Shown: positions 10,943-21,110 of the stretch, piece by piece
Layout of the letters: every line of letters starts with the position of its first letter
Numbering within the stretch: position 1 is the first letter of the stretch
DNA from: Isoetes taiwanensis
Lineage: Eukaryota; Streptophyta; Lycopodiopsida; Isoetales; Isoetaceae
Assembly: GCA_021234155.1 (NCBI GenBank)
Contig: JAJEKV010000073.1
Location: forward strand, 964,001 to 1,028,000
Direction of reading: 5' to 3'
Length of the DNA stretch: 64,000 nucleotides
The notes under the pieces: generated by a model
Told to the model about the DNA's origin: nothing
Databases searched by the model: none
The model's input: only the letters and a program-made list of their open reading frames with translations
Made by a program: the position numbers and the translations under genes

Positions 10943-11887
10943 GGTGTGCTTGTCCTGCAGAATAGCTAGGCCTATGGCTTTTTTAGTGATGGTAATATAG
11001 ACCTCAAATGGCTTGTTCAAATCAGGTTTTTTTAGAAGAGTAGCCTCACAAATGGACTTTATAAGCAACTCAAAAGACTCTTGGCAATCTGATGACCATG
11101 TGACAGGGACATACTTGCTCTCAGATTTAGAAATCCTGCCTATCCTTGTCAGTTTAGAAATAGGACTTATAATGTGAGCAAAATTAGGAATATACATCCT
11201 AAGAAAAATAGTCATGCCAATAAAACTTTTGACCTGCTTCAGATTTTTGGGGGGTACCAGCTTTTTGAGGGCTTCAACCTTTTCTTGTGCCACTTGTATA
11301 CCATTGTTGGATACCTCATGCCCCAAAAGTTGCCCTTTGGATGCAAAAAAAATACATTTCTTTGGGTTAAGGTTGACTCCAGATTCCCTGCACAAAGAGC
11401 ATATTTTTGCAAGCAATTCCAAATGATTAGTAGGGTGAGATCCTAAGCAAAGGTCATCCAAATAAACTCTGAATTCTTGAGGAGACATAGGCCTAAAAAT
11501 AACATCCATAGCTCTCTGGAAAGTAGCAGGTGCATTCATTAGTCCAAAAGGCATTCTCTTCATTGCATAAGTTCCCCAAGGGGTAATAAAAGAGGTCTTG
11601 AGTTGGTCTTCTTCCTTAATGCCAATTTGATTAAATCCTGAAAATCCATCTAGAAATGAGTACACCTCTTTCCTTGCTACAACATATAAAATTTCTTCTA
11701 AAAAAGGCAAGGGATAGCAGTCCTTGATGGTAGCTTTGTTGAGATCTCGATAATCAGTGCAGATCCTTAAGGCACCACTTTCTTTCTCTACAGGCACAAT
11801 GCAAGATACCCATTCTGGATTAATGATTTCAATAATAACACCTGCATCTAGCATTTTATCCAACTCATCTTTGATCAATCCCATCAA
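10943..11887 (-). CDS. Gypsy reverse transcriptase (truncated by CACTA insertion)
   Basis: The open frame contains EKESGALRICTDYRDLNKAT, YPLPFLEEILY, FSGFNQIGIKEEDQ, TSFITPWGTYAMKRMPFGL, NAPATFQRAMD and the catalytic motif VYLDDLCLGS (YLDD). It continues into the connection region VKSFIGMTIFLRMYIPNF. This is a Ty3/Gypsy RT that copies element RNA into cDNA. The frame reaches the CACTA right end, after which the called ORF only reads transposon sequence (10829-10939). The start is a methionine near 11887, but the natural protein was part of a longer pol. Confidence 0.92.
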
Positions 11888-11995
11888 TGAAGCATTAATT
11901 CTTCTCAGTTTTTGAAAAATAGGTTTACATCCTTCTTTAATCTTGATTTCAAATTGACATACCTCAGCTTTAATACCAGTGAGCTCAGAATAATC

Positions 11996-12919
11996 TTAGG
12001 CAAACACGTCCTTCCTTTCTTCAAAAAACATTTGTAAATTCTCCCTATTTTGATATTCAATTAAATCTCCAACAAACAGGGTTCTAGTCTTACCATTTTT
12101 TGTGATTGTAATCTCTTCAGTGTCCTTCTCCTCTGATGCATTAATAGTTAAAATAGAACAAAGTGCCTTTACCTCACTAGCATCAAGGTCTTCCTCTGAA
12201 ATGGCTCCCTCAGTTAAATGTGACATGAGGGTTTCCCTACACAGGGCATCAGCTTCCACATTTTTCTCTCTTGGTATGTGAGTGATTTCCCATGAAGCAA
12301 AACTCGAGAGCACTCCCATTACTTGGTTCTTCAAGAGCTCCATATCTGCATTTTTTGTTTGGTAGTTTCCTGAAACTTGCCTACAGATTAATTGTGAATC
12401 ACCATAAATGTGAATGTTGGCAATATCCATAGCTTTGGCTTCCTGGAGACCTGCAATCAAAGCTTTATATTCTGCTACATTAGATGTGACTTGGGGGAAG
12501 ATTCTTCCTACTTTAGCTAAAAGTTTGTGAGAGGAATCTTTCAAAATAGCAGCAGATGATGCAATATTTAATTTTTTAGAAATACCTCCATCAAACCATA
12601 AGAATCCTGATGGCCCTTGTTTGTTGGGAAGTGCACACTCCATAATGAGAGGAACCATTTCACATTTCCTTGGCCTTGTATTTTTTATTCTGTAAGATCC
12701 CAAAGGTTCTTCAATCAACATTTCCTTAATAAAGTTTACCTCTTCATTGGAGCCATAGGAACCATCTTGATTGTAAATTGTGGCAGTTTGAGACCCATTG
12801 GAAATAGTACATCTCCCTTGAGACCAAACTGGCCTAGCATCCACAGTGGCCAACCATCTTCTCCCTAAAAGTAGATCATAGATGTCAGATTCATCCCCTA
12901 TGTCTTCAAAAGCTACCAC
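11996..12919 (-). CDS. Gypsy pol segment: end of protease region plus an additional RNase H placed before RT
   Basis: Residues 1-60 continue the aspartic protease region (SDIYDLLLGRRWLATVDARPVW). Residues about 105-235 form an RNase H domain: FDGGISKKLNIASSAAIL, SNVAEYKALIAGLQEAK, HIYGDSQLICRQVSG and PREKNVEADAL. The D, E, D, D catalytic residues are all visible. This type resembles the extra archaeal-type RNase H known from some plant Gypsy lineages (Tat group). There it usually lies after the RT-RNase H; here it lies between protease and RT. A single-base frame change near 12950 separates it from the protease ORF. Confidence 0.85.
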   Translation of the reverse strand: MVAFEDIGDESDIYDLLLGRRWLATVDARPVWSQGRCTISNGSQTATIYNQDGSYGSNEEVNFIKEMLIEEPLGSYRIKNTRPRKCEMVPLIMECALPNKQGPSGFLWFDGGISKKLNIASSAAILKDSSHKLLAKVGRIFPQVTSNVAEYKALIAGLQEAKAMDIANIHIYGDSQLICRQVSGNYQTKNADMELLKNQVMGVLSSFASWEITHIPREKNVEADALCRETLMSHLTEGAISEEDLDASEVKALCSILTINASEEKDTEEITITKNGKTRTLFVGDLIEYQNRENLQMFFEERKDVFA

Positions 12920-12939
12920 AATAAAGTTAGCAGCTACAG

Positions 12940-13473
12940 TTATGCCCTCTGTATTAACAGGCCAATAGGAGTGATTTTAGCATTATAAAAAGATCTTAAT
13001 AATATAGAAGCTTTCTTGTCCACCTCGAAACCACACTTTTTCATAATATGATATGGCATGATATTTAGGGGGGATCCCCCATCAAGTAACACATTTGAGA
13101 AGGTATAACCTCCTAAGGTAGCTGAACATGTGAATGCACCAGGGTCTTCTTCATTCTGTGCTAGAACAAGGTTAGTGGCATCAGTAAAATTCACACAAGC
13201 ATTTAATATCTCACCACCAGTTTGCTGTAGTACCCTTTTTCTATAGCTAGGTGCAATCTTTAGCAATGTGAAAAGATCCACACTCACTTTGGAATTTTTA
13301 AGCAAAACATCAACCTCATCAAAGTCTTGATCTTTCTTACCATATTTTTGCTGAGGGGGTGGAGCTATGATTTGAGCAGGTGCTTCCACTACAGGTGGTG
13401 AAGACCTGGCAGTAGAATGCCTACTTGGTTCAGCGTGTACATGAGCCTCATTCATGCTTCTAGTTTGCACCAC
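12940..13473 (-). CDS. Gypsy aspartic protease segment
   Basis: The 177-residue frame has a proline/serine-rich start and then a retroviral-type protease core: FSNVLLDGGSPLNIMPYHIMKK. The active site is DGGS in place of the common DTGA/DSGA, a variant that would need checking. The start overlaps the end of gag by 22 bp in another frame, as is common between gag and pol. The frame ends early by an indel near 12950 and the family pattern resumes in the next ORF. Confidence 0.75.
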   Translation of the reverse strand: MVQTRSMNEAHVHAEPSRHSTARSSPPVVEAPAQIIAPPPQQKYGKKDQDFDEVDVLLKNSKVSVDLFTLLKIAPSYRKRVLQQTGGEILNACVNFTDATNLVLAQNEEDPGAFTCSATLGGYTFSNVLLDGGSPLNIMPYHIMKKCGFEVDKKASILLRSFYNAKITPIGLLIQRA

Positions 13474-14765
13474 ATAACTTCTTCAGATCTGGGAGCATCT
13501 GTAGCTTGAATAAATCTTATAGAGGTGCTTGGTTCAGCAAATCTCACAGGAGGTTTAGGCTCTGGTCTCTTTTCTTTTTTCTGCTTAGCAAAATATTCCT
13601 TAACAGCACACCTAGCATCAGTATGGCCAACTTCTTTACAAAAAGAACAAACAGGACATTCCTTTCCAAAGTGGCCTTTTCTATTGCATTTGGGACACAC
13701 TTGCAAATAGCAAATTTCTGATGGATGAGAATTCCTATTGCAATGAATACATTCAGGGTACGTTTTACCTGTTCTTGCAGCCTTGAGTTCAACCAATTGT
13801 TTGGTTATTTCTGCTAAAGCTTCAGTAACTTTAGATAGGTCTGACTTGACCTCTGCAACTTGAGAATTTGCTTCTTCCTCTTTAGATTTCTTTTTTTCTT
13901 TCTGTATGGCATAAACTGTAATAGAAGGGTGATGATCATAATGTGCATCAGAAGCATCAGGGTAGAAAGGATCATGGCTATGGTGAGAAACATGATGCTT
14001 GTCAGGCAAAGTAGAGAGCATCTGAGTTAGATCAGTGGTTTTGGCAAAAACTTTGTATATAGAATCAAATCCTTCAGCAGCTTGGATCTTGAGCAGCTTC
14101 CTTTGGATATCTGGTCTTCTTTCCAAACCATTGATGAGAGCAGTAACTAAAAAAGGGGTTGGGATTGTAACTTGTGCTCTTTGACACCTGCTCATAAATG
14201 TGCTAAATCTTTCTTTGTACTGATTCACACTTTCTCCTGCATGTATAGAAAAACCTTGCAACTCATTAACCAAATCCTTTGGAGCAGCTAATTTACCAAA
14301 TCTATCCAGGAACTTCTTGACGAGTTCATCCCATGAAGTGGTACCCATTAACTTTTCATAAGTTAACCAAGCACCAACTTCACTCTCTTCTTTGAAGCAT
14401 TTTTCAAACTCTGAAAGCTTGCAGCCTTTCTTGAAACCATAATCCCTGTAATAATCCTCAAATATTCTCAAAAAGTTGTTAGCACTCATACTGGAATCAA
14501 AAGTAGGCAAAGGAACAGGAACATTCAACTCAAATTGGTATGGCATGTTTTGAAGCAGGCTAGTTGAGAAACTTGAATTCAATGGCCTTTCTCTGCAATG
14601 ACCTGGTGCATCAATATCTTCTAATGGTTCTTGTTCTGCTGGAAATTTTTGCTTTGGAGCCATGAGTTCTGAAATCCAGGAAGATCTCGGTAGGACCTCC
14701 AAGATATTGACCCTCAACCTGGCTGGAGAGTCAAACACAAGAAGCCAACTTGAGTTTATGCTCAA
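13452..14765 (-). CDS. Gypsy gag with three CCHC zinc knuckles
   Basis: The 437-residue frame contains a Retrotrans_gag domain (residues about 105-235: SEVGAWLTYEKLMGTTSW, WDELVKKFLDRFG, ESVNQYKERFSTFMSRC). After a lysine-rich linker come three CX2CX4HX4C knuckles, CIHCNRNSHPSEIC, CPKCNRKGHFGKEC and CSFCKEVGHTDARC (about residues 338-386). Gag packages the element RNA in virus-like particles. A second methionine (MAPKQKFP) about 34 residues in is an equally good start. Confidence 0.9.
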   Translation of the reverse strand: MSINSSWLLVFDSPARLRVNILEVLPRSSWISELMAPKQKFPAEQEPLEDIDAPGHCRERPLNSSFSTSLLQNMPYQFELNVPVPLPTFDSSMSANNFLRIFEDYYRDYGFKKGCKLSEFEKCFKEESEVGAWLTYEKLMGTTSWDELVKKFLDRFGKLAAPKDLVNELQGFSIHAGESVNQYKERFSTFMSRCQRAQVTIPTPFLVTALINGLERRPDIQRKLLKIQAAEGFDSIYKVFAKTTDLTQMLSTLPDKHHVSHHSHDPFYPDASDAHYDHHPSITVYAIQKEKKKSKEEEANSQVAEVKSDLSKVTEALAEITKQLVELKAARTGKTYPECIHCNRNSHPSEICYLQVCPKCNRKGHFGKECPVCSFCKEVGHTDARCAVKEYFAKQKKEKRPEPKPPVRFAEPSTSIRFIQATDAPRSEEVMWCKLEA

Positions 14766-16055
14766 GTTGGGGTTAGAACCTCCAGATCACTTAAGGTGAT
14801 CAGTCTACACAGGAATTTCTCAAAGAAAAAGCTCAAATATCAAGCATTCATACCTTTCCCAATTCAAGAATATGGGACCCTCGCTCAAATTGATGTAGCT
14901 TTCATAGGTGAATTGATTTCCAAGGTCAAATCATTGTGACTTGTACAGAAAAGTTGTAGACAAGCAAGGGAGAAGATTTTGACTAAGTCTGAGTTCTAAT
15001 CTGCAAGATATTCGATCTCAAAGTTGGGTCAATTTCTGGTCAATAGCAGTCAAAACTACAGGCAAATCTCAGAGTTTTGTAACTTGAGTTGCAAGTGGAA
15101 TTTTGAAGAGATTCCAAGGCAAAGGTGCAGTATAGGTTCCAAGGGTGAGGGGCATGCAATCAAATCAAAATTTGGATCATAGAAACTATTTTTTTGGCAC
15201 TGTTTTGAGAATAACAGTCTAAAATCATGTCAGACAGAATGCAAAAAATGATAACTTGAGTTTGGAATGGTTTTTTTTTCGAACTTTTTGTGCACACAGG
15301 TGCAAATGTGATGAGAAAAGAAAGGCAAGTGGTCATATGCAAGAAAAAATGATAGAATATCTTACTGTAAAAATGTTTGTAGCCAAAAATACTAAAAGAT
15401 CATGACAATCAACTTTTTAAATATTTGGCAGGCAATTTTCATTGATATGAAGGTAATACAAGATGAATAGAGGTCTCAGGATCATAAATCAATCATCAAA
15501 ATATCTCAGAAGGTCATAAAATAATTTCTTAACAGGAATACCAGTCCAATTTTCTCAAATTGAACTGTGGAACACTCAGATACTTCATAAACGTCTTCAG
15601 ATCATGCTCAGCATGTATCAATGTTGAGGTTTGATGCGTCTGGGCCTTTAGAAAGTTGTGTGTCGATCACCCCAATTATATTTTCAAATTTTTGTGGATC
15701 CAGAATCTTAGGCGTTGATTATGGGTTTGTTGGGTAGCTAAGAGGCGGGAAGGAATGATTCGGGAGGAATTTAAGGCAAAAACTGAGGCCTCTGGCCGAT
15801 TCAAGAGTTTTTTCTAAGTTTAAGGTTCATGGAGGGAATCTTGCGAGCATCTTTCGAGTATATTTCGAGATTCTGGCCTTTAAAAAATCAAATTTTCAAT
15901 GGTTTAAATGGCAAAATCAAACCTTTGGTTTTGAGAATCTTCTAGGGATCTTTAAGGATGCCTTCCAAAAATTTTGGAGCATATCTGGCCTTGCCACGTG
16001 GCATAGAACATTCTTATGGCATCTAGAATGATACCTAAGTTATTCACCTAGGGTC
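14766..16055. other. Gypsy leader and possible LTR; no gene seen
   Basis: Next to gag lie two short hairpins (AACTTGAG/CTCAAGTT at about 14749-14770, and GATCACTTAAGGTGATC near 14783). The rest is 1.2 kb of AT-rich DNA without coding signs. By position it should hold the leader and the LTR next to gag. I could not find a primer-binding site or a second LTR copy, because the other end is outside the window. Confidence 0.4.
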
Positions 16056-16612
16056 TCAATGCTCCCGCACCAGTACTTGTACACCCAGCTGCCCATGAAG
16101 AAGCGCAGACTTATAGCTTCCATTCGCACGGGTGCACATCGCCTCCGCATTGAAACAAGGCGTTGGGCTCGGGAAGCACGAGAGCAAAGGCTTTGCCAGT
16201 GTTGCCACCAGGGTGCGATTGAGGATGAATGTCATACCCTCCAGATCTGCCCGGCATTTGCCCATATCCGAGACAGGTATGTTCGACTACTAGTGCCTGG
16301 CCAGCCGTTGCATCAGTTATTGACTACGGCGTCAGTGGGTTTGTTGGGGTCATACCTCCAGGAGGTTATGGATGCACGGACGCGTTTGTGCCCTACGGGA
16401 CGGTCTTGAACTGTCCTATGCAATTGTACAGTGTGCCAGCATGCTTATTACTGCTAAGGTTTTTCCCTCGAAAACCCTTCGGGGCGGAGGTTTTTTAATC
16501 CTGTCAGTAATATGCTTGCTGCTCTCTTTTTGTTTGGGTCCCATAGGCCAATTGGTCTCCGTGGACGCTAAAAATCTATTCTATTCTATTCTATTCTATT
16601 CTATTCTATAAT
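16056..16612 (+). mobile_element. LINE fragment (TATTC-tailed family), 3' end only
   Basis: A 5'-truncated copy keeps only the last part of ORF2, the 3' UTR hairpin (about 16470-16497) and the tail (TATTC)n at about 16577-16608. The coding part (16059-16409) reads YTQLPMKKRRLIASIRTGAH ... LCQCCHQGAIEDECHTLQICPAF, a C-terminal Cys/His zinc segment shared with the copies at 18.9 kb, 6.2 kb and 29.8 kb. Confidence 0.88.
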
Positions 16613-17224
16613 AAAGTGTGTTTTTTCAAAAGCCAAAGGCTAAACAATGGAATGGAAATGTGAAATAGAAATGAGCTTATGAAAGGATAAAGGAAGGGTT
16701 GAGGAAACAAGGCAAAAAATGGGAGAAGGCATAGGGAAGTGGGGATGAGAAAAATTTGGGAGCAAAAGATTCTAGATTACCATGGGGTCTTCCAAACTCT
16801 AACTTCCAATCTTCAACAAGCATCTTCCAATCTTCTTACCCAAAATCTTATAAGCATCCTTTGACCTCAAATGAAGTATTCCTTATGGAAGTTGACCTTG
16901 AAGATAAATATCCTTTGACCTTCACACCAATGTTGACTACCAAGTTCTTTTTTGACTTAGCCTTCCTAACTTCAACATATGAACCAACAATTAGTATGTT
17001 GCCCTTTGGGGGCAACACCAGGTGGCACTCCCTTATTGGGGACATTTAACTACTTATACCTTATTTAGCATAATTAGGTTAATTATCCCCTAATTTTATT
17101 AGCATAGCTAATAAAATCCATTTTAAGTGAATCTAAGTTATCCCCTATTGATCCTTAAGGGTTTAATTAAATACTGGTGACGTGTCATGGTATACATATA
17201 CCGTATAAATACCTGGAATGTCAC
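16613..17224. other. Spacer between two LINE copies, no gene seen
   Basis: AT-rich DNA. A 97-residue open frame at 16756-17049 shows no family signature and is probably chance. Confidence 0.5.
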
Positions 17225-17400
17225 ATGATCACTATGGGTGATACACATCTGCCCAACCTTGCTTTGGCCATAGCAATGGGTCCCCAACGCCTCAAAGCCT
17301 GCCGGAAGGACAAGCAGGCTCAGTGGTTCTCAGTGGCATACATGTACGGACAAAGAAGGATCACAATGCACTAAATCTGTACCTAGATGCTAGCTTCCTC

Positions 17401-18260
17401 TCTGTGGATCTGCAACGCCTAGTTAATGGAAAGGCAACAGATTTAGATGGCATGCAGGCAAAACTTCTGAAGTGGGCTGGGCCTCCAGTGGTGCCTGTCC
17501 TCACAGCACTATTCAATAAAGCATTGCAAGAAGGCTTCCCCCCACAATGGACCACTAGTAGAGTTGTGTCCATATACAAGGCAAGTGATCCTCAATGCCC
17601 AACCAACTATCGCACTATCATGATCACCTCTCTCTTTGCAAAATTATTGGTTGGCATCCTTGAACAACGACCGACGATATGGGCAGAAGAGGCGGAGGTG
17701 CGTGTTCTGACATTTCGGCCCATGGATTCCACCATTGACCATATTTTCACTCTGCACACACTTATTGAGGATAGCAAGAAGCGTCAGCAAAATCTGTACT
17801 GTTGTTTCGTCGATTTTGCAAAGGCTTTTGACACAGTGCTTCGGGACAAGTTATGGGACAGATTGAGGCAGCTAGGGACCCCGTTGACTTGCAGAATATA
17901 ATATGCAAGCTATACGAGACATGCTCAAGCTGTCTCACATCATCAGGACAGACAGTCGTCAATAGTATTGGAGTATGCTAGGGTTGCTCCCTCTCCCCCA
18001 CACTCTTTGGCCTATACATTGATCAGCTAGAAGACCGGGCTTTCTGGGGGGGGGAGGGAAGACGCCCATCTCATGCACCACATAATCCGGCAACTCATAC
18101 ATGCTGACGATGTAGACCTCCTAGCCTATACTCCAGAGGATATGCAATGTCACCTGGATGCACTTGACACTTTCTGCCAGTTCACTGACATGCGAGTTAA
18201 CTTGGCCAAAACTAGGATGCTGCTAGTTTCGTCATCCCGTCAGGCAAGGTTTCCTCATTC
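17401..18260 (+). pseudogene. LINE-D reverse transcriptase, broken
   Basis: The segment 17401-17901 reads LVNGKATDLDGMQAKLLKWA, FPPQWTTSRVVSIYKASDP, then CCFVDFAKAFDTVLRDKLWD (motif A). After a frame break, 18073-18250 reads IRQLIHADDVDLLAYTPEDM, where the usual YADD is HADD. The RT would copy the RNA at the nicked target. It is disrupted and has lost a key tyrosine. Confidence 0.85.
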
Positions 18261-18934
18261 ACTTACCAGGGACAAGTTGTGGAGGTGGCTCCAACCTACA
18301 AGTATTTGGAGATCGAGTTCTCTACTACCACCCACTGGGATGCTGCCATCAGGTTGCGTGTCGCGGCAGGTTGGAAAGCACTATATGCCATGCAGAGCAA
18401 CAACCACAAGGCAGAGTTGTATGCCTGGGACCACCAATGTTTAGGGCCTTGGTCGAGCCGGTTCTCCTGTATGGGGCAGAGGTGTGGGGTCCAGTGATAT
18501 ACCTCACCACCTGGAATGACCTGGAGCAGGTGCCAAAAGACTTCTTGCAACAGCCCTTGGGGTAAAATCCACAGTTCTATACCAAATCCTGCTCCAGGAG
18601 ACAAGTTTTCTATGCCTTCAAAGGGCTACATTGGAATGCCATATTATTTACTTCCAGAAAGTGGTTGCTATGGGTGATAGACATCTGCCCAACCTTGCTT
18701 TGGCCGTAGCAATGGGTCCCCAATGCCTTAAAGCCTGCTGGATCTCATGTTGGGATGTACAGGCATACAGATGCATGCAGGTACGGACAAAGAAGGATCA
18801 CAATGCACTAAAGATGTACCTAGATGCTAGCTTCCTTGGCAAGCTCTAGGATGCAGATGCTCTGAGACACGTTAAGATGGCACACTATCGACAGCAAGTC
18901 AAATTCCACGCTCACGTGAGGCCCGCACCAGTAC

Positions 18935-19267
18935 TTGCACACCCATTTGCCCAAGAAGAAGCACAGACTTATAGCTTCCATTCGCACGGGTGCACATCGT
19001 CTCCGCATTGGGACATGGCGATGGACTCGGGAAGCACGGGAGGATAGGCTTTGTCAGTGTTGCCACCAGTGTGCCATTGAAGATGAATGTCACGCCCTTC
19101 AGATCTGCCCAGCGTTTGCCCATATTTGGGCACGGTATGTTCGGTTAGTTGTATCTGACCAGCCGCTGCATGAGCTATTGAATACGACCTCCGTGGGCTT
19201 GTTGGGGTCATACCTCCAGGAGGTTATGGATACACGAACTCAGTTGTGTCCTCCTGGGCAGTATTGA
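18935..19267 (+). pseudogene. LINE-D C-terminal zinc segment
   Basis: The frame reads HTHLPKKKHRLIASIRTGAH ... LCQCCHQCAIEDECHALQIC ... LGSYLQEVMDTRTQLCPPGQ. The Cys/His pattern CQCC...ECHALQIC is a small zinc-binding motif at the end of ORF2 and is shared by all copies of the family here. Confidence 0.8.
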
Positions 19268-19450
19268 ATTGTCCTATACAACCGTACAGTGTACTAGCAT
19301 ACTTATTACTACTAAGGTTTTTTCCCTCGAAAACCCTTCGGGACGGGGTTTTTTAATCCTGACAGTAATACGCTTGCTGCTCTCTTTTTATTTGGGTCCC
19401 ATAGGCCAATTGATCTCCGTGAACAATAAAAATCTATTCTATTCTATTTT

Positions 19451-19733
19451 ATGCTAAGAAATTAAAAGAATTCTTTGTTTATAGTGCAAGATTGTAATGA
19501 AATGATTGGACCAAGTTGATAGAAAGCTAAATTCGACCACTTGTTCGTGGTGGAAGGAGCCTTCAGTTTAGGTATTTAGAGGCGAATAATATATGTTTTA
19601 GCATGAAGAAGAAGAAGAAAAAGTAAGAAAATACTAAATCAAACGAGACAAAACACTAGATGAGAATGTAAAAGTATTTAAGAGTGCAAAACAATAATGT
19701 CTAGTCATATGATTATCTATTGAAGATTGAAAT

Positions 19734-19764
<31 letters not shown>

Positions 19765-20205
19765 GGGGAGAAATGCAAGACAAAAAGCAAAGATGAACTT
19801 GCCACTACAGAGTATACCTTTGGAAGTCTATGTGATACCATACAGTGGCATCCAAGTCGTGGTGCTCCAACTCACGAAATATACCTTTGGAAGCATAAAA
19901 CATGCAAAGAGGGCCCCAACACTGAACCTCGCCTTAACACGTGACCAACTTTCTTTTAGTGAATCTCGACCTTGAGTTGCGTCTCCTCTTTTACTGCATT
20001 CTTGCATTCTGTTTGTTCTGCATCCATAAATTCTTTATCTTATTCATACACCAAAATTGCACCCACAATGACATTCACATTTTGGCATTATTATGTGTCA
20101 ACAATGCCCCCCCAATCAACAGTACCTCCACCTAACGGCGTCGGCGTTGTTTTCACATAAGAATGCCGACAAAAGTGTTATTTTTGTTAGGGATAATATG
20201 CTGGA
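19451..20205. other. Spacer with a long T run, no gene seen
   Basis: AT-rich DNA with an uninterrupted T run of about 28 bases (about 19737-19764). Two near-copies of ATACCTTTGGAAG.. lie nearby (19816, 19880). No open frame is convincing. Confidence 0.5.
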
Positions 20206-20262
20206 GGAGGCAATTTCGCCTTGATAAGGGGCTGGCGACCCTTACCAGGCGAAATTGCCTCC
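20206..20262. repeat. Hairpin, 24-25 bp stem
   Basis: GGAGGCAATTTCGCCT (20206) pairs perfectly with AGGCGAAATTGCCTCC (20247-20262). The pairing extends inward through GATAAGGG/CCCTTACC, leaving a loop of about 8 bases. It is the first of a group of foldbacks upstream of the transporter gene. Confidence 0.85.
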
Positions 20263-20394
20263 CCCAACACATTTTCCCACGTAAAGTTTCGGGGGGAGGA
20301 AATTTCATGCCACGTGGCACTGTATTGACCACATATTTGAGAAAATGTTGCCCGTCCCTTTTAAGGTTGCACGCAAGAACATTATAGGCCTAGT

Positions 20395-20523
20395 AATTTC
20401 GATGACCTTGAAATTTCGGTATGAAATTTTGAGCTGACCTGGCGGGCCACGAGCGGCGGAGCCGCGAGTGGCGCCGCCAGGTCTGCTCAAAATTTCATAC
20501 GAAATTTCATGGTCATCGAAATT
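20395..20523. repeat. Long inverted repeat, about 50-bp arms
   Basis: The left arm 20395-20445 (AATTTCGATGACCTTGAAAT ... CTGGCGG) and the right arm 20474-20523 are inverted copies with only a few mismatches around a 28-bp GC-rich loop. This is a foldback/MITE-like structure. The arms share AAATTTCG words with the neighbouring repeats at about 20530 and 21060-21100. Confidence 0.88.
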
Positions 20524-20528
20524 CTCCA

Positions 20529-21110
20529 ACGAAATTTTATCTACCTTAAAATTTAGCCCGTTCTTGAGCTCTGATGCAGCCAGATTTAGAGTTCGATGTC
20601 AATTTCTGATGCAATCTCTGTCTATGGCCGCCAGAATAAGCCCTAGTTCTGTCTATGGCAGCCAGTAGAAGCCCTGGTTCTGGTATAGCTAAGCAATGCT
20701 TATGGAGTATGGCCAGATCGGAAGCAATGCCTATGGAGTATGAAGTATGCATACCTTAAAACCGAAGCAAAGATTGAGTTGCATACCGAAGCAGGTATTG
20801 CTTACAGACTGGTTTGTTTCCGGCGTTTGCATCCTGGCTTCTATCCCTGGGTTGCATGAAACAGAGATGAAGATTCACGGAACAGAGATGAAGACGCAGA
20901 AACAGAGTAAAAGGCGGCAGAAACAGAGTAGCAGCAATCCCTGGCTTGCATGAAACAGAGATGAAGACACAGAAACAGAGTAAAAGGCGGCGAAGCAGGG
21001 ATTGTGCAGAAACACTAGAAGGCGGCGCCGCCCAAAAACGCCGCCGCAGTTCAAGAGAAAATTTCGTTTGATAAGGGCGAAATTTTAAGGTAGTTAAAAT
21101 TTCGTATACG
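20529..21110. repeat. Foldback ends plus internal tandem repeats upstream of the transporter gene
   Basis: CGAAATTTTATCTACCTTAA near 20532 recurs in inverted form at about 21060-21105, which would bound a 570-bp element. Between them are degenerate tandem units: TCTATGG(C/A)(C/A)GCCAG.. (20620-20670), AAGCAATGC(T/C)TATGGAGTATG (20693-20742), and (G)AAACAGAGATGAAGA.. units at 20858-20985. The span may hold the distal promoter of the gene at 21434. Confidence 0.6.

Larger units (their letters stand above)
173..14765 (-). mobile_element. Ty3/Gypsy LTR retrotransposon, internal region, interrupted by a CACTA transposon
   Basis: Reading on the minus strand the order is gag, protease, an extra RNase H, reverse transcriptase, remnant of the usual RNase H, integrase. 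The reverse transcriptase frame runs into the right end of the CACTA element at 10939 and its continuation resumes at about 1825, so both halves are one element. It carries several frameshifts (near 12950 between protease and RNase H, and in the 1720-1825 stretch) and is probably dead. LTRs are not proven: one could lie in 14.8-16.0 kb and the other would be left of this window. Gypsy assignment follows from the RT-then-integrase order. Confidence 0.88.
17225..19450 (+). mobile_element. LINE copy D (same family), 5'-truncated and internally rearranged
   Basis: This plus-strand copy holds RT, the C-terminal zinc segment, the 3' hairpin (about 19329-19356) and a short (TATTC) tail at 19434-19450. 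Its first 175 bp (17225-17400) are a second copy of the segment at about 18660-18838, so a downstream piece is repeated ahead of the RT. CpG sites look more decayed to TG/CA than in copies A and B, which suggests an older insertion. Frameshifts break the ORF. Confidence 0.88.

Noticed and set aside
14775-14800. Candidate primer-binding site TGGAGGTTCTAACCCC next to gag
   Set aside because: It does not match the 3' end of a tRNA I can name and does not directly follow a CA end.
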